From Arthrobacter sp. P2b (GTDB lineage: Bacteria > Actinomycetota > Actinomycetes > Actinomycetales > Micrococcaceae), in contig NZ_FVZL01000012.1 in assembly GCF_900168295.1 (NCBI RefSeq), positions 1 to 64,000 on the forward strand: 64,000 nucleotides of DNA, in the 5' to 3' direction. Numbering within the stretch: the first letter of the stretch is position 1; each line of letters opens with the position of its first letter. The translations under genes and the position numbers were made by a program. Below the pieces are notes generated by a model. That model searched no databases and was not told the origin of the DNA. It saw only the letters and a list, made by a program, of their open reading frames with translations. Shown here in pieces: positions 53,552 to 62,392 of the stretch.

Positions 53552-53616
53552 CCCGCGAGATGGCAGTTAACGGCAGTGTTGTGGGTAAACATCACCGTTA
53601 ATTGCCATCTCGCGGG
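53552..53616. repeat. long palindromic element between aceB and the MFS gene
   Basis: A 65-base imperfect palindrome: the left arm starting CCCGCGAGATGGCAGTTAAC pairs along about 27 bases with the right arm ending ATTGCCATCTCGCGGG. Four or so mismatches. It sits between the convergent aceB and MFS genes. It resembles other repeats of this window in size and position but not in sequence. Confidence 0.85.
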
Positions 53617-53651
53617 TGGGGGTTAAGGGAAGTACGACGGCGGGACTTGGC

Positions 53652-54845
53652 TTAGCGGCCCTTCGGCACCCGCCGCACGGCGAGGGTGGTGCTGACGAAG
53701 AAGGTCAGCACGGACACCAGGACGAGCAGCAGCGCCGGCGTCCAGGACCCGGACGCGTCGTGCACGAAGCCCATCAGGGGCGGTGCCACGGCGGCAAAGC
53801 AGTAGCCCAGGCCCTGCACGGTGGCAGACATCCGGCCCGCCGAGGCCTGGTCGCGGGCCAAGCGGATGATCGCGATGAAGATGACCGTGATGCCGCCGCC
53901 CTGGGCGATGCCGCCACAGATCGACCATAGCCACCAGAGCTGCGGCGCCAGCAGCAGCCCGGCCGGCACGGCCGTCCACAACGCTCCCACGGTGACCGCC
54001 ACCGCCGTCGTACTCATGAATTTGGCGGCAAAGGGCACTCCCAGGCCGCCCACGATAGCCAGGATCTGGAAGATGGAGGAAGCGGCACCGGCCCCGGTGA
54101 CGGACATGCCCAGTTCGTCGTGCAGGTAACTGGGCAGCCACGCGGTCACCCCGTAATAGGAGAAGGCCTGCCCGGCGAAGCCCGCGGTCAGGCCCGCCGT
54201 GGTCCAGCCCGTACCGCTCACCGGCGGCAGCGTCGTGTCCCCGCCGTCCTCCGCGGAAGCCAGGAATGCGCTCCGCGGACCAACGGCCAGGGTCCAGACA
54301 ATGATGGCCGCAACGGCCAGGACAGCCACCGAGCCCAGCGCAAACCTCCACCCCGCCAAGTCGGCCAGCGGTGCGGTCACCACGGACGTCAGGAATGACC
54401 CGATGTTCAGCGCGGCGGTGTAGATTCCCATCGCTGTCCCCTGCCGGCGGGGGGCGAAGTCACGGCGGATGATGAGCGGCGCGGCGATATTGCCCACCGT
54501 GATGGCCAGGCCAATCAGCACCGTGCCGGCAACCACCAGGACCGGCCCGCCCGCCGAACGGACCAGCACGCCCGCCAGCACGCCGAGGATGGTCAGCGTC
54601 ACCGCGAACTCGGCACCGAACTTCCGGGCCGCCAGCGAAGCCAGCGGCGCGGCCAGGGAGAAGCAGAGGACAGGGATGCTGGTCAGCAGGCCAAGCATGA
54701 CCGGCGAAAAGGCCAGCTCCGCCTGCATCGGGCCAACCACTGGGGCGACCGCCACAAACGGTCCCCGCAGGTTAAGCGCGAGCAGGCCGATGCAGGCAAG
54801 CAGGATCCAGCTCTTGGGTATGCGGGCAGAAATCCGGCCGCTCAT
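53652..54845 (-). CDS. MFS transporter, CynX/NimT type
   Basis: A 397-residue inner-membrane MFS permease. The opening ACIGLLALNLRGPFVAVAPVVGPMQAELAFSPVMLGLLTSIPVLCFSLAAPLA is characteristic of the CynX/NimT (cyanate/nitroimidazole) group, with the 2-3 loop replaced by AARKFGAEFAV, and LATGGVGAP-like helix 5 region NIAAPLIIRRDFAPRRQGTAMGIYTAALNIGS. ATG 54845 is the only good in-frame start; no ribosome site is visible. Substrate unknown. Divergent from a 2-hydroxyacid dehydrogenase gene. Confidence 0.88.
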   Translation of the reverse strand: MSGRISARIPKSWILLACIGLLALNLRGPFVAVAPVVGPMQAELAFSPVMLGLLTSIPVLCFSLAAPLASLAARKFGAEFAVTLTILGVLAGVLVRSAGGPVLVVAGTVLIGLAITVGNIAAPLIIRRDFAPRRQGTAMGIYTAALNIGSFLTSVVTAPLADLAGWRFALGSVAVLAVAAIIVWTLAVGPRSAFLASAEDGGDTTLPPVSGTGWTTAGLTAGFAGQAFSYYGVTAWLPSYLHDELGMSVTGAGAASSIFQILAIVGGLGVPFAAKFMSTTAVAVTVGALWTAVPAGLLLAPQLWWLWSICGGIAQGGGITVIFIAIIRLARDQASAGRMSATVQGLGYCFAAVAPPLMGFVHDASGSWTPALLLVLVSVLTFFVSTTLAVRRVPKGR

Positions 54846-54983
54846 GCGGCGGCGGAGGGAGTAAGCAGTTTCATCACTCCCATTGCTATCACGGGCCGGG
54901 ACGGACGGTTGTTGGGGCGCCCGGATGGCACCCTGGCTTACGATGAACTTCACGCCAGGAACTCCGGGACGAAGGACACCGCC

Positions 54984-55943
54984 ATGCAGCACCGCCTTGC
55001 CATCCTCGACGATTACCAGGACGTAGCCCACGGCTTTGCGGACTGGGCGGCGCTGGAAGCGGAGGGCGTCACCGTCACCACGTTCCGGGAGCCCTTCGCG
55101 TCCCAGGACGCCTTGGTCTCGGCGCTTGCCGGCGTCGGTATTGTCATTGCCATGCGGGAGCGCACCGCGTTTCCCCGGGAAGTATTTGAAAAACTTCCCG
55201 GCCTCCAGCTGCTGGTGACCACGGGGATGGCCAACGCCTCCATTGACGTGGCCGCTGCGGCGGAGCACGGCGTGACGGTGTGCGGAACTCCCGGTTCCCC
55301 TGCCGCCGCCCCGGAGCTGACGTGGGCCCTGCTGCTGGCAGCCGCCCGGCACCTGCCGGCCGAGGAGAACTCCCTGCGGGCCGGAACCTGGCAGTCCACC
55401 GTGGGATTCGAGCTGGCAGGCAAGACGCTGGGCATCGTGGGACTGGGCAAAATTGGCCGCCGGATCGCCGGCTACGGGCAGGCGTTCGGCATGGACGTGG
55501 TGGCCTGGAGCCAGAACCTGACGGCCGAAGCCGCCGCTGACGCCGGGGCGCGGCTGGTGTCGAAGAAGGAGCTGTTCCGGGTATCGGATGTCGCCACGCT
55601 CCATCTTCGGCTTTCTGAGCGCTCCGAGAACACCGTGGGCGAGGAGGAGCTGCGGCTGCTGGGCCCCGAGGGCGTCCTGGTGAACACCGCCAGGGGTCCT
55701 TTGGTCAACCAGGACGCACTGATCCGGGCACTCACCCAGGGCTGGATCCGCGGTGCAGCCCTGGACGTCTTCGACCAGGAGCCGCTGCCTGCCTCGCATC
55801 CCCTGTTGGCCGCCCCCAACACCGTGCTCTCACCGCACCTCGGTTACGTCACCCAGGAGAGCTACCGGCAGTTCTACGGCGGCGCATTCGAGGACGTGAC
55901 GGCCTGGCTCGCCGGCTCGCCCATCCGCACCATCACCGCCTGA
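54984..55943 (+). CDS. D-2-hydroxyacid dehydrogenase family protein
   Basis: A 319-residue NAD-dependent dehydrogenase of the SerA/phosphoglycerate dehydrogenase type. NAD-binding TLGIVGLGKIGRRIAGYG, catalytic Arg in VNTARGPLVNQDALIRAL, Glu in ALDVFDQEPLPASHPL, and the catalytic His in LSPHLGYVTQESY. No C-terminal ACT domain, so a biosynthetic PGDH is unlikely; glyoxylate, hydroxypyruvate or other 2-keto acids are possible. ATG 54984 follows GAAGGACACC. A GNAT gene follows after 13 bases and is probably co-transcribed. Confidence 0.9.
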   Translation: MQHRLAILDDYQDVAHGFADWAALEAEGVTVTTFREPFASQDALVSALAGVGIVIAMRERTAFPREVFEKLPGLQLLVTTGMANASIDVAAAAEHGVTVCGTPGSPAAAPELTWALLLAAARHLPAEENSLRAGTWQSTVGFELAGKTLGIVGLGKIGRRIAGYGQAFGMDVVAWSQNLTAEAAADAGARLVSKKELFRVSDVATLHLRLSERSENTVGEEELRLLGPEGVLVNTARGPLVNQDALIRALTQGWIRGAALDVFDQEPLPASHPLLAAPNTVLSPHLGYVTQESYRQFYGGAFEDVTAWLAGSPIRTITA

Positions 55944-55956
55944 CACCGGGAAACAC

Positions 55957-56490
55957 GTGAACCACACCATCCGCACAGCAACAGCGGACGACGCCGGGGC
56001 GCTGGCGGCGCTGGCGGCCGTCACCTTCCCGCTGGCCTGCCCGCCGTCGTCGTCACCTGAGGACATTGCCGCGCACCTGGCCAGCACGCTCAGTGAACAA
56101 CACTTCGAGCGCTACCTCGCGGACCCGGACATCACCATCCTGGTCCTCGAGTCCGGCAAACGGCTGAACGGGTACAGCCTGCTGGTCAACCGGCCGGCTG
56201 CGGACCCTGACGTTGCGGCTGCCCTCACGATCGTTCCGTCGGTGGAACTCAGCAAATGCTACGTCCATCCGGAGCACCACGGCCTCGGCGCCGCCGCCGA
56301 GCTCATGCACGCCAGCCTGCAGGCCGCGGCGGCGGCAGGCGGGGCCGCAGCATGGTTGGGCGTCAACAGCCAGAACGCCCGGGCCATCCGCTTCTACGAA
56401 AAGTCCGGATTCCGCAAGGTGGGCACCAAGTCCTTCACCCTGGGCAGCACCGTGGAGCACGACTTCGTCCTGGAGCGCGCCGTACCCTGA
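55957..56490 (+). CDS. GNAT family N-acetyltransferase
   Basis: A 177-residue acetyl-CoA-dependent acetyltransferase. The acetyl-CoA loop is in LSKCYVHPEHHGLGAAAELMHASLQAA (R/Q-x-x-G-x-G/A form, here HHGLGAA) and the C-terminal NSQNARAIRFYEKSGFRKVGTKSF is a typical beta6-alpha4 end. GTG 55957 is the start. Its substrate (small amine, peptide or protein N-terminus) cannot be inferred. It follows the hydroxyacid dehydrogenase closely and is convergent with the debranching-enzyme gene. Confidence 0.87.
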   Translation: MNHTIRTATADDAGALAALAAVTFPLACPPSSSPEDIAAHLASTLSEQHFERYLADPDITILVLESGKRLNGYSLLVNRPAADPDVAAALTIVPSVELSKCYVHPEHHGLGAAAELMHASLQAAAAAGGAAAWLGVNSQNARAIRFYEKSGFRKVGTKSFTLGSTVEHDFVLERAVP

Positions 56491-56527
56491 CCACCTGCCT
56501 GCGCCGGCGCCTGAGCGACGCCCCGGC

Positions 56528-58690
56528 TCACCTTCCGGCCACTCCCCCTGCCACGACGCCTTCAGGCGGGTAGGCCAACGGCGGGCGTGGTTCGGCCACC
56601 AGCTTGAGGCCCGGCGGAAGCCCTTCGATGCTGCCTTCGGTTCCGGACGCGTTGATGGTCACCCTGGCCGAATCCAGGAGGACGTTTTCAGCCCTGAACG
56701 TGCCGACGGCCTCCGGCAGGATGGGTGCAAGATGAACCACCCCGCGGGTGAAGACGGGATCGAACCGAAGCAGGATCCGCGCCAGCTGCACCGGGGCCGC
56801 CGCCGCCCACGCCTGCGGCGAGCACGCCGTGGGATACGGCACAGGGCCGGGAAACTCGCCGCGGTCAAAGCCGCAGAAGAGCTCGGGCAGCCGGTTGTCG
56901 AAATGCTCGGCCGCGTCGAAGATTCCCAGGGCCACGCGCCTGGCCTCTTCCACGAATCCGTAGCGCATCAGGCCTGTGGCCACCAGCGCCGTGTCATGGG
57001 GCCAAACCGAACCGTTGTGGTAGCTCACGGGGTTGTACGCGCCCATGTCGGACGCGAGCGTGCGGATCCCCCAGCCGGTGAACATCTGCGGCGACATGAG
57101 GTGCTCCACCACTGACGGCGCCTTGTCCTCGTCCACGATGCCCGTCCACAGGCAATGGCCGATGTTGGACGTCAGCGCGTCCACGGGACGCTTGTCCTTG
57201 TCCAGGGCGACGGCAAAATACCCCTTGTCCGGCAGCCAGAACTTCTCGTTGAATGCGGTCTTCAGTTCTGCGGCACGATCAGCCCAGTGCTGCTCCAGGG
57301 GCGCGTCACCGCTCCACCGTGCCAGCAAGGACCTGCCGATGTACGCAGCGTACACATAGCCCTGCACCTCGCACAGCGCAATCGGTGCCTCGGCCATGGT
57401 CCCGTCCGCAAAGTTGATGCCGTCCCAGGAGTCCTTCCAGCCCTGGTTCACCAGGCCGTGGTCGTTGGGGCGAAGGTATTCCACGAAGCCGTCGCCGTCA
57501 CGGTCGCCGTACTTCTGGATCCATTCCAAGGCCCGGTCGGCATGCGCTATCAGCGGCTGGACCACATCCCGGGACAGGCCCCAGCGGCTGAGCTCACCCA
57601 GGAGGGCCACAAAAAGCGGCGTGGCGTCGGCGGTGCCGTAATAGGCCGTGCCGCCCAGCGAAAGCCCGGCGGTGACACCGAGCCGTACCTCGTGGGGGAT
57701 GCGCCCCGGCTCTTCCTCCGAGTCCGGATCCACTTTCTTCCCCTGGAGCCCCGCCAGCGTCTGCAGCGTGCCGGCCGCGAGGTTCGGGTCCACCATCAGG
57801 CTCATATAGGACGCCAGGAGGGAATCCCGGCCGAACAACGCCATAAACCAGGGCGCCCCGGCGGCCACGGCAGCACGTTCGGGGTGGTGGGCGTCGAAAA
57901 TCCGGAGCGAGCCCAGGTCGATCTGGCTCCGGTTCAGCAGGTCCTGCAGCCCGGTGTCCGCCACATTGATCCGGGGAACGCCTTCTTCCCAGTCCAGGTG
58001 GCGGCGGACGCCTTCGCGGTGGTGCGGAAGGCGTCCTTCAGTGAAGGGGTCTGCCGGCGCCTTACCGTTCACCAGCGGAACCACGATGACGCTGGTGGTC
58101 CACTTGCCGCGGGCCGGGATGGTGACGTGGAAGCGCAGCCCGTCCAGGCTGGCCACCCCTTCGCGTGCGCCGACGGCGGTGCCGCGCTGCTGCCCGTGCC
58201 GGACGGCCTGGATGACCAGCCGGCCGTCAACCACTTCACGGGTGGTATCGGCCGGGCCGGTGGTGCGGCCGCCCTTGACGTCGAAGAGGTCCGCCTGGTC
58301 CGCGTCCACCAGCAGTTCGATGTCACACTCCACCGGCTCCGCTGCATAATTTTCCAGGGTGATGTCATCCTGGAGCCCCGGACCGATGTGCCGTGTCTGG
58401 CGGACCACCAGCGGGCTGTCGAAGCGCCCGTCCGGCCACTTGGCCCGCCCGACGAACGTGGCCGCGAAGGGCCGCGACCGCTGGGCCGCCAACGGCTCAC
58501 GCAGGGAGCCGTTGATCCGAAGGACCCAGTGGGAAATGATGCGGGTGTCCTGGAAAAAGGCCCCGTTCGTGCCGCCTTCGGAACTGATGTCCCCGTTCCC
58601 GGCCGAGATGCAGAACGAGGATCCTTCCACCACTGTCACGGACCCTGACTCGGATGCGCCAGCCTCGGTATTGGCATTCCATGCGGTCAC
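56528..58690 (-). CDS. glycogen-debranching-like amylo-alpha-1,6-glucosidase
   Basis: A 720-residue protein with an N-terminal glycogen-debranching N domain (SGSVTVVEGSSFCISAGNGDI, FFQDTRIISHWVLRINGSLREPL) and a C-terminal (alpha/alpha)6 barrel: WFMALFGRDSLLASYMSLMVDP and GEVPHEVR-like GRIPHEVRLG, and the acid/base region ARWSGDAPLEQHW to SVWPHDTALVATGLMRYG. This matches bacterial amylo-alpha-1,6-glucosidase/MGH1-type proteins of unknown physiological substrate. The upstream GT4 gene (60-base gap, same strand) suggests a shared role in glycogen, trehalose or exopolysaccharide metabolism. Confidence 0.87.
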   Translation of the reverse strand: MTAWNANTEAGASESGSVTVVEGSSFCISAGNGDISSEGGTNGAFFQDTRIISHWVLRINGSLREPLAAQRSRPFAATFVGRAKWPDGRFDSPLVVRQTRHIGPGLQDDITLENYAAEPVECDIELLVDADQADLFDVKGGRTTGPADTTREVVDGRLVIQAVRHGQQRGTAVGAREGVASLDGLRFHVTIPARGKWTTSVIVVPLVNGKAPADPFTEGRLPHHREGVRRHLDWEEGVPRINVADTGLQDLLNRSQIDLGSLRIFDAHHPERAAVAAGAPWFMALFGRDSLLASYMSLMVDPNLAAGTLQTLAGLQGKKVDPDSEEEPGRIPHEVRLGVTAGLSLGGTAYYGTADATPLFVALLGELSRWGLSRDVVQPLIAHADRALEWIQKYGDRDGDGFVEYLRPNDHGLVNQGWKDSWDGINFADGTMAEAPIALCEVQGYVYAAYIGRSLLARWSGDAPLEQHWADRAAELKTAFNEKFWLPDKGYFAVALDKDKRPVDALTSNIGHCLWTGIVDEDKAPSVVEHLMSPQMFTGWGIRTLASDMGAYNPVSYHNGSVWPHDTALVATGLMRYGFVEEARRVALGIFDAAEHFDNRLPELFCGFDRGEFPGPVPYPTACSPQAWAAAAPVQLARILLRFDPVFTRGVVHLAPILPEAVGTFRAENVLLDSARVTINASGTEGSIEGLPPGLKLVAEPRPPLAYPPEGVVAGGVAGR

Positions 58691-58750
58691 GGAAGGGGTC
58701 CCTTCTCAAACGACGGGATGCTGCCGGCCATCCGGCAACATGTGCGGCCC

Positions 58751-59812
58751 TTAAAGATTCTGGTGCACGCGCGCCGCATCCGGAAGCCCCGTGGGCATAC
58801 TCCCTTCAATAAGTTCGGTGAAGAGCTGCAGGTGGTCGGACACCATGCGCCCGGCGCTGAACCGCTCCTCTACCGCTCCCCTGCACGCCGCCCGGTCCAG
58901 GGCCTCCGCGGCCTGGACGAAGTCCGCCAGATCCCCGACATCGCCCAGGTAGCCGGTGCGGCCATGCTCCACGATTTCAGGCGCGGAACCGATCAGTGTG
59001 CCCACCACGGGAGTTCCCGTGGCCAGCGCCTCGATCATGACGAGCCCGAACGGCTCGGACCACTGGATGGGGTTCAGGAAGGCCAGCGCTTCACCCATCA
59101 GCCGGTACTTGGCAGCATTGTCCACTTCCCCCACGAAGTCCTCGTTTGGCCCCAACAGGGGCTCAATGACGTCATGGAAATACCGAATCTCCTCCGGCTC
59201 CCGCATCTTCACCGCTATGCGCAGCGGCATGCCTGCCTGCCGGGCAATCATGATGGCCTCAAACAATCCCTTGTCCGGGCAGGCCCGGCCCACAAAGCAC
59301 AGATAGCCGCCCCGGCCGGTCCCCACGGGCACTGACTTCAGGTCCATGCCGTGATGGATGACCCGGGTAACAGGCACCCCCGGAGCGTGCGACGCCTGGT
59401 CACGGGAAATCGCGATGATGGCGGACCGCCGCGCGATGGCCTGGTAGATGTCCACCGCGTTCGAGTTCAGTGGACCGTGGATGGTGGTCACCAAAGGAGT
59501 TTCCTCCGGCCGGTGCAGGTACAGCGGTCCGGCTAGCGTGTGGTCGTGGATGATGTCAACGTCCTGCAGCGCCTCGTGCGCCCGGATCACATGGCTGAAC
59601 TCCGAAATGGTAAGCCCCATCTCTTCCCCGGCCGAGGGCTGCATGCCGGGCACCAGGGGCACAGGGCAGCTGCTGTCCGAGGGCGCTGCCAGTAAAACCT
59701 CATGCCCCGCGGCGGCGAAGCCCTTGGCCAGGGTGTCCACCACCCTTTCAGTTCCGCCGTACGTTGACGGGGGCACAGGTATCCATGGTCCTGCAACCAG
59801 TCCTATCCGCAT
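58751..59812 (-). CDS. glycosyltransferase family 4
   Basis: A 353-residue GT-B glycosyltransferase. The N-terminal acceptor domain opens MRIGLVAGPWIPVPPSTYGGTERVVDTLAKGF, with DVDIIHDHT; the C-terminal sugar-nucleotide domain contains YLCFVGRACPDKGLFEAI, EVDNAAKYRLMGEALAFLNPIQWSEPFGLVMIEALATGTPVV, the E-x7-E motif intact. It likely transfers a hexose from UDP- or GDP-sugar to a lipid or glycan. It is the first gene of a pair with the debranching-like enzyme. Family members of this type are often labelled from environmental operons with trehalose or GH proteins; substrate is not determined. Confidence 0.88.
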   Translation of the reverse strand: MRIGLVAGPWIPVPPSTYGGTERVVDTLAKGFAAAGHEVLLAAPSDSSCPVPLVPGMQPSAGEEMGLTISEFSHVIRAHEALQDVDIIHDHTLAGPLYLHRPEETPLVTTIHGPLNSNAVDIYQAIARRSAIIAISRDQASHAPGVPVTRVIHHGMDLKSVPVGTGRGGYLCFVGRACPDKGLFEAIMIARQAGMPLRIAVKMREPEEIRYFHDVIEPLLGPNEDFVGEVDNAAKYRLMGEALAFLNPIQWSEPFGLVMIEALATGTPVVGTLIGSAPEIVEHGRTGYLGDVGDLADFVQAAEALDRAACRGAVEERFSAGRMVSDHLQLFTELIEGSMPTGLPDAARVHQNL

Positions 59813-60027
59813 TCCTGGCCTCCAGGTGGTGACAGGCCGGGCTCCCCAGCTGGCCGGGCATATTTAATCGCGGACCTGTTCCGGCCCGCGGTATATCCGC
59901 TTCGTATGTCGTCTGCTTAACTTAACTCTGACTATTGCCCACGAACCACCGCGCCACAAGCCCTACTGTGGGGTATCTAACATGTGGTGGCCGGAATGGC
60001 TGCCGGGCTTGCGAGGTTGTTCCCAGC

Positions 60028-60726
60028 ATGAAGATTGAGATCTGGTCAGACGTCGCGTGCCCGTGGTGCTACATCGGCAAACGCCGCTTTGAGGCCGCCC
60101 TGTCCGCCTTCCCGCACAAGGATGCGGTAGAGGTGGTGTGGCGCAGCTACCAGCTGGACCCAACCCTTCCCGAGCACTACGACGGCACCGAGCTGGAGTA
60201 CCTGAGCACCCGCAAGGGCATGGCTCCGCAGCAGGTTTCGCAGATGTTCGACCATGTTGCACAGCAGGCCAGGGGCGAGGGCCTGAACTACCGGTTCGAT
60301 TCGGTGGTGGTGGCCAACAGCTTCACCGCACACCGCCTCATCCACCTTGCGGCCGCACACGGCAAGCAGGATGCTGCCAAGGAGCGCCTGCTCAGCGACC
60401 ACTTCGAGCACGGCAGGGACATCGGCAGCCGGGAGTACCTGGCGTCGCTTGGCCGCGGCCTCGGCATCGATGCCGGTGAGGTGGACGAGCTGTTCACCAC
60501 GGACAAGTACGCCGACGACGTGCGCTTCGATTTCGAGGAGGGCCGGTCCCTGGGTATCAGCGGCGTCCCGTTCTTTGTCATCGACCGGAAGTTCGGCCTG
60601 TCCGGCGCCCAGCCAACGGAGACGTTCACGGCGGCACTGAACCAGGCCTGGCAGGACGCCAACCCCCTGGTACTGGTCAACTCCGGCGAGGGTGATGCCT
60701 GCGGCCCGGACGGCTGCTCCGTCTAG
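60028..60726 (+). CDS. DsbA/FrnE family thioredoxin-fold oxidoreductase
   Basis: A 232-residue cytosolic protein of the DsbA-like FrnE group. The redox motif is CPWC at residues 11-14 (WSDVACPWCYIGKRRF), with the long helical insertion, then the FEEGRSLGISGVPFFVIDRKFGLSGAQPTETF cis-Pro region (GVPFF). FrnE-type proteins act as cytoplasmic disulfide/2-hydroxychromene-like oxidoreductases and are linked to oxidative stress in Deinococcus. ATG 60028 is chosen because the family starts at exactly this point; no strong ribosome site is seen. A TetR gene begins 37 bases after its stop and might regulate it. Confidence 0.9.
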   Translation: MKIEIWSDVACPWCYIGKRRFEAALSAFPHKDAVEVVWRSYQLDPTLPEHYDGTELEYLSTRKGMAPQQVSQMFDHVAQQARGEGLNYRFDSVVVANSFTAHRLIHLAAAHGKQDAAKERLLSDHFEHGRDIGSREYLASLGRGLGIDAGEVDELFTTDKYADDVRFDFEEGRSLGISGVPFFVIDRKFGLSGAQPTETFTAALNQAWQDANPLVLVNSGEGDACGPDGCSV

Positions 60727-60732
60727 CAGCCG

Positions 60733-60762
60733 TTTACTGACACATCGCGGTAAAGTGTCTGT
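60733..60762. promoter_or_regulatory. TetR operator-like repeats and -10 element
   Basis: CTGACAC (60737-60743) and GTGTCTG (60755-60761) form an imperfect inverted pair, interleaved with TTTAC (60733-60737) and GTAAA (60750-60754). TAAAGT at 60751-60756 ends 6 bases before ATG 60763, as in a leaderless promoter. The site fits autorepression by the TetR protein. Confidence 0.6.
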
Positions 60763-61413
60763 ATGCCCCGGATTTCAGCGGCCAGCAATGCCGAGCAGCG
60801 CGCGGACACCCAGCGCCGCATCCTGACGGCCTTCGGCGAACTCCTTTTCTCCCACGGCCTGCCCGGCCTGACCATGACGGACGTGGCGCGGCACGCCGGA
60901 GTGGGCCGTACCGCGGTGTACAACTACTACGCGGACATCGAAGAGCTGCTGATCGCGTATGCCCTGGAAGAGACTGAGAAGTTCCTGACGGAACTGCGCG
61001 ACTCCCTCAACCGCCTGGACAACCCGGTGGAACAGCTGGCCCTGTACGTGCGCGCCCAGGTGGTGGACCTCAGCCGCCGCCACCTGCCGCCGGGCCCTGC
61101 CATGGGGGCCGTGCTGTCGCCGTCGTCCTTTGCCAAGCTCGCGGACCACGTGGGCGAGCTGAGCGTGCTGCTGCAGGGCATCCTGCGCGCAGGCATGGAG
61201 CAGGGCTACCTGCCGGCGGCGGACATCGGCCAGCAGGCGCAGCTGATCCTTGGGACGCTGTCCTCCAGCGCGGCCAGGGGCAGCGACGAGCCGGAGGAGC
61301 TGGAGGCGCGCGTCGCCAGGACGGTGCGGTTCATCCAGCTGGGTGCCGGGGCCAGGTTCGACGACGCCGGCCGCCCCGTCCGGCTCGCCCCGCTTCCCGC
61401 CGTGGCCGGCTAG
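60763..61413 (+). CDS. TetR family transcriptional regulator
   Basis: A 216-residue TetR repressor. HTH in RRILTAFGELLFSHGLPGLTMTDVARHAGVGRTAVYNYYADIEELLIAY (about 18-66), ligand domain to the end (LAIYVRAQVVDLS-like LALYVRAQVVDLSRRHLPPGPAMG, VLLQGILRAGMEQGYLPAADIGQQAQLILGTLSS). ATG 60763 lies at the edge of an operator-like repeat set. The 37-base gap to the upstream DsbA-like gene, and no other close target, suggest self-regulation or control of that gene. Convergent with the LytR_C gene 6 bases away. Confidence 0.9.
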   Translation: MPRISAASNAEQRADTQRRILTAFGELLFSHGLPGLTMTDVARHAGVGRTAVYNYYADIEELLIAYALEETEKFLTELRDSLNRLDNPVEQLALYVRAQVVDLSRRHLPPGPAMGAVLSPSSFAKLADHVGELSVLLQGILRAGMEQGYLPAADIGQQAQLILGTLSSSAARGSDEPEELEARVARTVRFIQLGAGARFDDAGRPVRLAPLPAVAG

Positions 61414-61419
61414 CGATTT

Positions 61420-62097
61420 TTAGCGGGTGGGCGCGGCGGACGGGTTGACAGGCCGCTTGTCGTCGTCGGCAACGCGGCGGCTTTCCCGGGGGCAGCTGAG
61501 CTTGCCAGGGGTCTGGTCCACCAGGTCCGGCGGGGCGAGGGCGGCGTAGTCCTGGGAGAGGATCACGTCCACGCTGCCGTCCGTCCTGCCGTCCTGGAAG
61601 TAGTCGGAACCCGGCAGGTTCCGCTGGACGCTGAAGGCCGCAGACTGTCCCGCAGCCCCGGAGATCACAGCCGCCACACCCCGGTAGCCGGCCTCGGTAT
61701 TGGACACGGCGCCCACCACGAATTTCCGGGCCAGGAACTCGTCCGCCACCGAGCGGGCCAGCCCGGGCCGGCTGGTGGAGTTGTACACATTGAGGTTGAT
61801 CTGTTCAGGCGGGGTGTAGTCGAACGTTCCCGCAGGGCAGGTGGACACCGTTTCCTGGGCAGATTCGGCGGTGGGGATGGCCAGTTTCCCGTTGATGATG
61901 GCCAGGGCGGCGATGATGCCCGCGGCGATCAGGCCGATGAGGAGCACCAGGACCACGCCGTGCAGGACCCGGCGGCGCACCCGGGCGGCATCGTCCGCGT
62001 CGCGGGCGGCCGCTTGAAAAGTGGCACGCAGCTCGGGGCCGCTTACTATGTGGTGGCCGTGCAGGACGCTCGGGTCCTTGGGCCGTTTCCTAGCCAT
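61420..62097 (-). CDS. LytR C-terminal domain membrane protein
   Basis: A 225-residue membrane protein with a cytoplasmic N-terminus of about 45 residues, one helix (VLHGVVLVLLIGLIAAGIIAALAII, about 45-70), and an external LytR_C domain: ETVSTCPAGTFDYTPPEQINLNVYNSTSRPGLARSVADEFLARKF and DVILSQDYAAL. It lacks the catalytic LytR-Cps2A-Psr domain, so it is not a ligase by itself but a possible partner in attaching wall polymers. Its start overlaps the end of the upstream 100-residue gene by 8 bases; the two form an operon. Confidence 0.88.
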   Translation of the reverse strand: MARKRPKDPSVLHGHHIVSGPELRATFQAAARDADDAARVRRRVLHGVVLVLLIGLIAAGIIAALAIINGKLAIPTAESAQETVSTCPAGTFDYTPPEQINLNVYNSTSRPGLARSVADEFLARKFVVGAVSNTEAGYRGVAAVISGAAGQSAAFSVQRNLPGSDYFQDGRTDGSVDVILSQDYAALAPPDLVDQTPGKLSCPRESRRVADDDKRPVNPSAAPTR

Positions 62098-62392
62098 CGA
62101 GCACCAGGACCCGGGCGTGGATCGCGGTGCGCTGGTGCAGGGCGGTCCGGACTGCGCGGTGCAGGCCGTCCTCCAGGTATAGGGTTCCCTGGTACTGCAC
62201 CACGTGCGGGAAAAGGTCGCCGAAAAAGGTGGAGTCCTCGGCCAGCAGCGCTTCCAGGTCCAGGGTGCGTTTGGTGGTCACCAGTTCGTCCAGCCGGACC
62301 GGCCGCGGCGGCAGCGAAGCCCACTCCTTGGGCGTGCTGTAACCATGGTCGGGGTAAGGGCGGCCCTCGCCCACAGCTTTGAATATCACCAT
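62090..62392 (-). CDS. conserved protein, possible ParB/Srx-like fold, 100 aa
   Basis: A 100-residue soluble protein, widespread in actinobacteria and often labelled VapB-like. I see no antitoxin features: no ribbon-helix-helix or AbrB pattern, and no toxin gene next to it. The segment DLEALLAEDSTFFGDLFPHVVQYQGTLYLEDGLHRAVRTALHQRTAIHARVLVLDG has the look of the ParB/sulfiredoxin nuclease-like fold (compare the GxHR turn in DGLHRAV), which is an inference. ATG 62392. Coupled to the LytR_C gene by an 8-base overlap. Confidence 0.72.
   Translation of the reverse strand: MVIFKAVGEGRPYPDHGYSTPKEWASLPPRPVRLDELVTTKRTLDLEALLAEDSTFFGDLFPHVVQYQGTLYLEDGLHRAVRTALHQRTAIHARVLVLDG

Noticed and set aside
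51766..53595. A 609-codon open frame antisense to malate synthase, and similar long frames opposite the debranching-enzyme gene (57155-58648)
   Set aside because: Shadow frames caused by codon bias; no motifs.
62090..62392. VapB-type antitoxin assignment for the 100-residue protein
   Set aside because: No DNA-binding antitoxin pattern and no toxin partner; the neighbour is a LytR_C protein.
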